Origin: Evansella caseinilytica
GTDB taxonomy: Bacteria > Bacillota > Bacilli > Bacillales > Salisediminibacteriaceae
Assembly (NCBI RefSeq): GCF_900107275.1
Contig: NZ_FNPI01000006.1
Coordinates: 124,001 to 188,000 of the forward strand
Direction: 5' to 3'
Length of the DNA: 64,000 bases
The position numbers and the translations under genes are program-made. Every line of letters begins with the position of its first letter. Within the stretch, counting starts at the first letter, position 1. This document shows positions 60,489 through 64,000 of this stretch, piece by piece. Below the pieces are notes generated by a model. It did no database searches and was not told where the DNA came from. It worked only from the letters and a program-made list of their open reading frames with translations.

Positions 60489-60866
60489 ATGAGGAAGGGA
60501 AAGGGAGCATTTGCAATCTTTATTGGACTCAGTGCGATCTTGACCGTGTTTCCAGCCAGTATCTTTGGTTATGAAGCGGAAGAGGAAAATGTATCCGTTG
60601 GTGTGGCCGCTCATCATGAAAAGGAGAGTTCAACGGAGAGCACCGAAACGGGCAAAAATGATTATCAGGAACATTTGAATCACACAGGTGAGCACGCTGA
60701 ACAGCCAGGATACGATACCCATATCGACACCCCGGAAAACTTTTATCCTTACGACTTGTATGTGGAGACCCCGCCGAATTGGTATGTCTTGTCTGTTTTT
60801 TTCTTCATCAATATTAGTTTTATAACGTACGGGGCGATGGCGAAGAAAAAACGGCGAAACGGATAA
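60489..60866 (+). CDS. Membrane-anchored exported protein of unknown function
   Basis: 125 residues: signal peptide about 1-27, a His/Glu/Thr-rich extracytoplasmic stretch (about 30-85; AHHEKESSTE, EHLNHTGEHAEQ), then a transmembrane helix about 98-117 and a basic end AKKKRRNG. The many His residues suggest metal binding, but this is inference. It overlaps no gene and starts two bases after the propeller gene, so both are one operon. A terminator follows. Confidence 0.65.
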   Translation: MRKGKGAFAIFIGLSAILTVFPASIFGYEAEEENVSVGVAAHHEKESSTESTETGKNDYQEHLNHTGEHAEQPGYDTHIDTPENFYPYDLYVETPPNWYVLSVFFFINISFITYGAMAKKKRRNG

Positions 60867-60899
60867 AACCTTTGTTCTTGGGGATGAACGAATATTAGA

Positions 60900-60947
60900 G
60901 GATGATTTCAAATGGAACCCCCCTTTTGGAATCATCGTTTTCATTTT
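60900..60947 (+). terminator. Terminator of the propeller operon
   Basis: GATGATTTCAAA / TTTTGGAATCATC arms followed by GTTTTCATTTT. Confidence 0.75.
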
Positions 60948-61042
60948 ACCGGAGGGGTGGTATGGTCAGGCATTTGGCATGAAATGGCCTCCTTACCATC
61001 CGCCAAGTATATTCAAGCCGCATTGAACAAATAGTATTACTA

Positions 61043-61200
61043 TGTGTTCAAAAGGAGGACAAACAGAGCCAGAGAGGCCGGAGCGCGGCTGGCGCGAGCA
61101 GGGAAGCAGCATCGCCAAACGTACCATGTACCATGAGCGGGTGCTATGAAAACGCAACACGACAGCTGCCGGCAATGTTACCCGGACTTTTGAACATCTG
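61043..61200. repeat. Family A repeat, copy A8
   Basis: GTGTTCAAAAGGAGGAC at the left, GCGCGAGCAGGGAAGC and AAACGTACCATGTACCATGAG in the core, CCCGGACTTTTGAACATC at the right. It lies between the terminator at 60900 and the sspH gene. Confidence 0.8.
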
Positions 61201-61239
61201 CGATAAGTGTCAACTACCAAAAGAAGGGGGTGTTTACCG

Positions 61240-61419
61240 ATGGACGCACAACGGGCACAAGAAATTTGTTCTTCTCCCGTCATGGCAAACGTTACTTGCA
61301 ACGGAAAACGCGTTTACATCGAGCATGTAGATCAACAACAAGGGACGGCAACCATTCATCCGCTTGACGAACCGGATAATAAGCAAAGTGTCTCCGTTGA
61401 CAGTCTGATGGAACAGTAA
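61240..61419 (+). CDS. sspH: H-type small acid-soluble spore protein
   Basis: 59 residues, the SspH length. MDAQRAQEICSSP, VYIEHVDQQQGTATIHPL and VSVDSLMEQ follow the family pattern. SspH is a minor forespore-specific protein of unknown structural role. ATG 61240 follows AGAAGGGGGTG; an upstream in-frame ATG lacks a site. Expected under sigma F/G; monocistronic. Confidence 0.9.
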   Translation: MDAQRAQEICSSPVMANVTCNGKRVYIEHVDQQQGTATIHPLDEPDNKQSVSVDSLMEQ

Positions 61420-61454
61420 GCTTATTCCGAGAGACTCATGAAAAATACTGTCAG

Positions 61455-61498
61455 TGTTTGTTCAAAAAGACCGGTTTTTATCTTTTTGAACAAGCACT
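61455..61498 (+). terminator. sspH terminator, solitary repeat end hairpin
   Basis: GTGTTTGTTCAAAAAGA / TCTTTTTGAACAAGCAC arms. The same hairpin closes family C copies C1 and C2; here it stands alone, 35 bases after the sspH stop. Confidence 0.7.
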
Positions 61499-61518
61499 AT
61501 CAGATATGTTCAACTTAA

Positions 61519-61775
61519 GGGGCTGTGTCAAAAGCCAAAGCTATTAAAAAAAATATCAGGGCAATGTCTCCGTGCTTGTCTCTTCCTCTGCAAGCACAGC
61601 GAAGATGACTATCCGTCGAGACAACTCGATGGGAAAGGCATCGTAGCTTTGCTCGTCGCTGCGCGCTCGATAGGAAAAAACCACTCCTACCGGGCTTTTA
61701 AAAAGGTGCATCGGCTTCGCTCATTGTTTCGAGGGTGTCTCCAAAGGGAAAAACCACCCTTTGGAGACACCCCCT
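61519..61775. repeat. Modular family B repeat, copy B4
   Basis: About 257 bp from GGGGCTGTGTCAAAAGCC to the hairpin GGGTGTCTCCAAAGGG / CCCTTTGGAGACACCC. Both arms of this hairpin carry the same change (CAAAAG to CCAAAG, with CTTTTG to CTTTGG on the other side) relative to copies B1 and B2, i.e. a compensatory change that keeps the stem paired. Otherwise close to copy B2. Confidence 0.88.
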
Positions 61776-61875
61776 TAGCACAAAGACAGTCGTATTTTTC
61801 TTGGAGCAATGATCAACGCTGTGAGCAACGGCGGAATGTCACCATCCTGGTTGCGAGGAGGACCGGACTTACAGC

Positions 61876-63261
61876 TTAATGTGTATGCAGCCGATGCTCC
61901 ATCGGCACGGAGAATAAGTAAAAATTTACGATGCCGAATAGGATCATAAGAAGATACATCGGCCATAATTTTTTGACAGACTGTTTGTTTCCAATCCGAT
62001 AAACAACGTACATCGAAGCAAACCCCCCGATAAACACCATCCCCATTTGCGCAACTTGTACCGCTCCGTCACTTGCCACTGCCAGATCACCGGTATGATT
62101 AATCTGAAATAGCGCCAGAAAGTTATACCAGACAGCTTTTATTTCCGTCAGAAGGTGGAACATGTTATGTCCTAAATGACCTGCCAAATCCAACGGAATC
62201 AGCGCATATCCGAACCTGACGAAATGTTGATACGTGTTTGTTTGCCGGTCACACCAGGCGGTTGCTTTGGAAGCAAAGGCGAGCATGGCAATTGGAATAA
62301 TCATGGCGATCACAAAGGCAATGGTGAAGTTCACCGGATAAGAGGTCGTTCCTGTGATCGTACTGATGTAGTACAATGTTTCTTCCCAAATAGACAGCAT
62401 GGTAACGTTTTGAACGAAGACGATCCCCATGATCACTGCTGCCAAAAAAGAATGTTCAATGCGTGGGCGGTGCAATCCCCATAACTCAATTGTCGGAATT
62501 CGCGGGCTGATACGGATGGAGTCATTAGGGCAGTTTTTGACACAATCCCCGCAGTAATTGCAATCTTCACTTGACTGCATCGTTTTAACAAATTGAAACA
62601 TATTGCATCCCTCTGCCTTGTCCGTTCCGCGGTAACAAGCCTGAGTTTTACACGTCCGACAAATATCTGGAGTTCCACGCAATTCCAACGCGCCTGCACG
62701 CGAATAATTTCCCGCCAATCCTCCTAAAAAACATAGTGACTTGCAAAAGGTCCGCCTTTCATAATAAACGGAAGTAATGATGACCATTGTCAATAAGAGC
62801 AGTAATAGATATCCGGAGCCTCTGGGAGAGTGAACTATCCCGAAGACGTGATCCGACCAAGTGATGGCAATGAATGAAAGATCAATGATCCAAATACCGT
62901 ATTTTTTCAAGAACTTCGGCATCGGACTTTCTTTCCCGGCAAATCTCCGAACGAGATCACTTACTTTTCCAAACGGGCAAACGGTGCACCAGAATCTTCC
63001 GGCGGCAACGAAAAGAATCGGAATGACCGGCCACCACAGTACCCAGACCATCGCCGTTCCAAAGTTTTTGTCGCTGTCTGATGTACCGAACAGTAATTGA
63101 TACATGATGACCGCAAATACGCCAATGCCGGCCCATTGAAAAATTCCGGGGTAATAGTTACTTTTAATGAAATGCTTGATAATCGGAATATCGAGTAAAT
63201 TGATTGTTTTTCTGCCTGATGGTTTGTGTTTGCTTTTGCTTTGTGTTTCCGCTTTGGCCAT
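61876..63261 (-). CDS. Polytopic 4Fe-4S membrane protein (NapH/NosR-like)
   Basis: 461 residues with about eight to ten transmembrane segments and four Cys clusters: CTVCPFGKVSDL, CKSLCFLG, CRTCKTQACYRG, and the ferredoxin motif CNYCGDCVKNCPND. This is the plan of membrane-bound polyferredoxins that pass electrons from quinol to periplasmic partners (NapH, NosR, CcoG group). The partner is not known; the adjacent propeller lipoprotein and the response regulator are candidates by context. ATG 63261 follows AAGGAAGG; an upstream in-frame start at 63327 is less likely. Divergent from the response regulator. Confidence 0.75.
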   Translation of the reverse strand: MAKAETQSKSKHKPSGRKTINLLDIPIIKHFIKSNYYPGIFQWAGIGVFAVIMYQLLFGTSDSDKNFGTAMVWVLWWPVIPILFVAAGRFWCTVCPFGKVSDLVRRFAGKESPMPKFLKKYGIWIIDLSFIAITWSDHVFGIVHSPRGSGYLLLLLLTMVIITSVYYERRTFCKSLCFLGGLAGNYSRAGALELRGTPDICRTCKTQACYRGTDKAEGCNMFQFVKTMQSSEDCNYCGDCVKNCPNDSIRISPRIPTIELWGLHRPRIEHSFLAAVIMGIVFVQNVTMLSIWEETLYYISTITGTTSYPVNFTIAFVIAMIIPIAMLAFASKATAWCDRQTNTYQHFVRFGYALIPLDLAGHLGHNMFHLLTEIKAVWYNFLALFQINHTGDLAVASDGAVQVAQMGMVFIGGFASMYVVYRIGNKQSVKKLWPMYLLMILFGIVNFYLFSVPMEHRLHTH

Positions 63262-63496
63262 TTTACGTGTACCTTCCTTTGTCCTTTGCTTGAAGAAAAG
63301 AGCTGGTTTGCCTCGTTCGTCGACCAATCCAAGTTTAAGAAAAAAGTATCGAGAAACTGTGAAGAAATATTGTCTAAAAAGTGTATGTTAAGTGAGAGGG
63401 TTTCCTTTGGTGTCACCCTAAAAAGCATCACATTCACCAATCTTCATTTTTTCTTCATCATTATCCATTAAACTGTAGTAGACTAAATTTACAAAT

Positions 63497-63528
63497 GTCA
63501 CAAAAAATTCGGGGACATGGGGTGTGAA
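63497..63528. repeat. GGGGACATGG-type palindromic repeat, copy 3
   Basis: GTCACAAAAAATTCGGGG and GACATGGGGTGTGAAC read as the inverse of copy 2 at 59327. It overlaps the ribosome-binding region of the following response regulator gene, so it may affect its translation. Confidence 0.55.
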
Positions 63529-63536
63529 CAAAAAAT

Positions 63537-64000
63537 ATGGAAGATCGGATTTTGCTTGTTGATGATGAAGTTGAGATGCGAAAATTATTGCGGGTATGTC
63601 TTCCTTCCCGCCATTTTATATTAGAGGAAGCAGCGAATGGAGAAGAGGCCCTTGATAAATTGAATCGCAGTCGCTATGATTTAATGATCTTGGATATTAT
63701 GATGCCGGAGATTGATGGTTTCGAACTTTTGAAAACGCTGCGAAGCTATCAGGACAACCAAATACCGGTGATTATGCTAACGGCATTAGGTGATACGGAG
63801 CGAGTAGTGGAAGGATTAAGGCTGGGGGCGGACGACTACATTGTCAAGCCGTTTGAACCAAAGGAGCTTGCGGCAAGAGTAGAATCCGTTTTAAGAAGGA
63901 CAAAAAACAAACGGCAGCAGGAAGATACATTTACTCTAAAAGGGCTGGATTTTTATCCCGCCAGATATCAAATATCGGTTAACGGTAATGCGCTGCCGCT
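63537..64000 (+). CDS. OmpR-type response regulator (3' end outside window)
   Basis: 154 codons visible from ATG 63537, open at the window end. The receiver domain has the acidic pair in LLVDDEVEM, the phosphoacceptor Asp in LMILDIMMPEIDGF, the Thr in VIMLTALGD and the Lys in YIVKPFEPKEL. A linker with basic residues (RRTKNKRQ) and the start of a winged-helix output domain follow. A sensor kinase gene is expected downstream. Divergent from the Fe-S protein gene, which may be a target. Confidence 0.9.
   Translation, partial: MEDRILLVDDEVEMRKLLRVCLPSRHFILEEAANGEEALDKLNRSRYDLMILDIMMPEIDGFELLKTLRSYQDNQIPVIMLTALGDTERVVEGLRLGADDYIVKPFEPKELAARVESVLRRTKNKRQQEDTFTLKGLDFYPARYQISVNGNALP

Overview
The window reads as a chromosomal segment of a spore-forming Bacillaceae bacterium, close to the Bacillus/alkaliphilic-bacilli group. 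The evidence is the presence of alpha/beta and H-type small acid-soluble spore proteins, CotF-family coat proteins, a YteA-type zinc-finger sporulation protein, a Rap-Phr pair, PerR- and Fur-type operators, a T-box leader on argS and strong AGGAGG-type ribosome binding sites. No rRNA, tRNA or CRISPR array was seen. The species cannot be named from this sequence.

Layout. 0-6 kb: cytochrome bd biogenesis and structure (cydD partial and cydC on +; cydA-cydB-small subunit convergent on -). 6-15 kb: a 50-codon gene, a sortase-anchored 5'-nucleotidase, a YceI protein, then a spore-related cluster (SASP, DUF1992, CotF-like proteins, YteA, a VOC dioxygenase). 15.2-18.3 kb: the arsenic operon arsR-acr3-arsC and a LOG-family gene. 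18.6-26.3 kb: an AT-rich accessory islet with a large cell-wall hydrolase lacking a signal peptide, two paralogous TTG-start membrane proteins, transposase and gene remnants, a regulator behind a LexA-like box, and rap-phr. 26.3-33.2 kb: methyltransferase, LysR, oxidoreductase, YesL-like, LacI and Dps genes. 33.8-38.1 kb: a Fur-type siderophore ABC transporter (yclNOPQ-like). 38.5-50.3 kb: sugar metabolism, with a ROK kinase, nagR-nagA-nagB and galK-galE-galT followed by a ROK repressor. 50.8-61.4 kb: small membrane and lipoproteins, cold-shock protein, a crcB pair, an FMN reductase, csaA, argS with its T-box, a propeller lipoprotein and sspH. 61.9-64 kb: a polyferredoxin-like membrane protein and a response regulator that runs off the end.

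The most unusual feature is the density of intergenic repeats. One family (about 150 bp, TGTTCAAAAAG ends) occurs about eight times. A second, modular family (210-360 bp) is built from strong hairpins and a conserved CAGAGGAAGAGACAA block and occurs seven times, often starting within a few bases of a stop codon so that its end hairpin can act as the upstream gene's terminator. A third short GGGGACATGG-type palindromic repeat occurs three times, two of them inverted around 59.3-63.5 kb. These repeats sit between operon members (galK/galE, yclP/yclQ), one abuts a truncated gene, and they account for most non-coding stretches over 200 bp.
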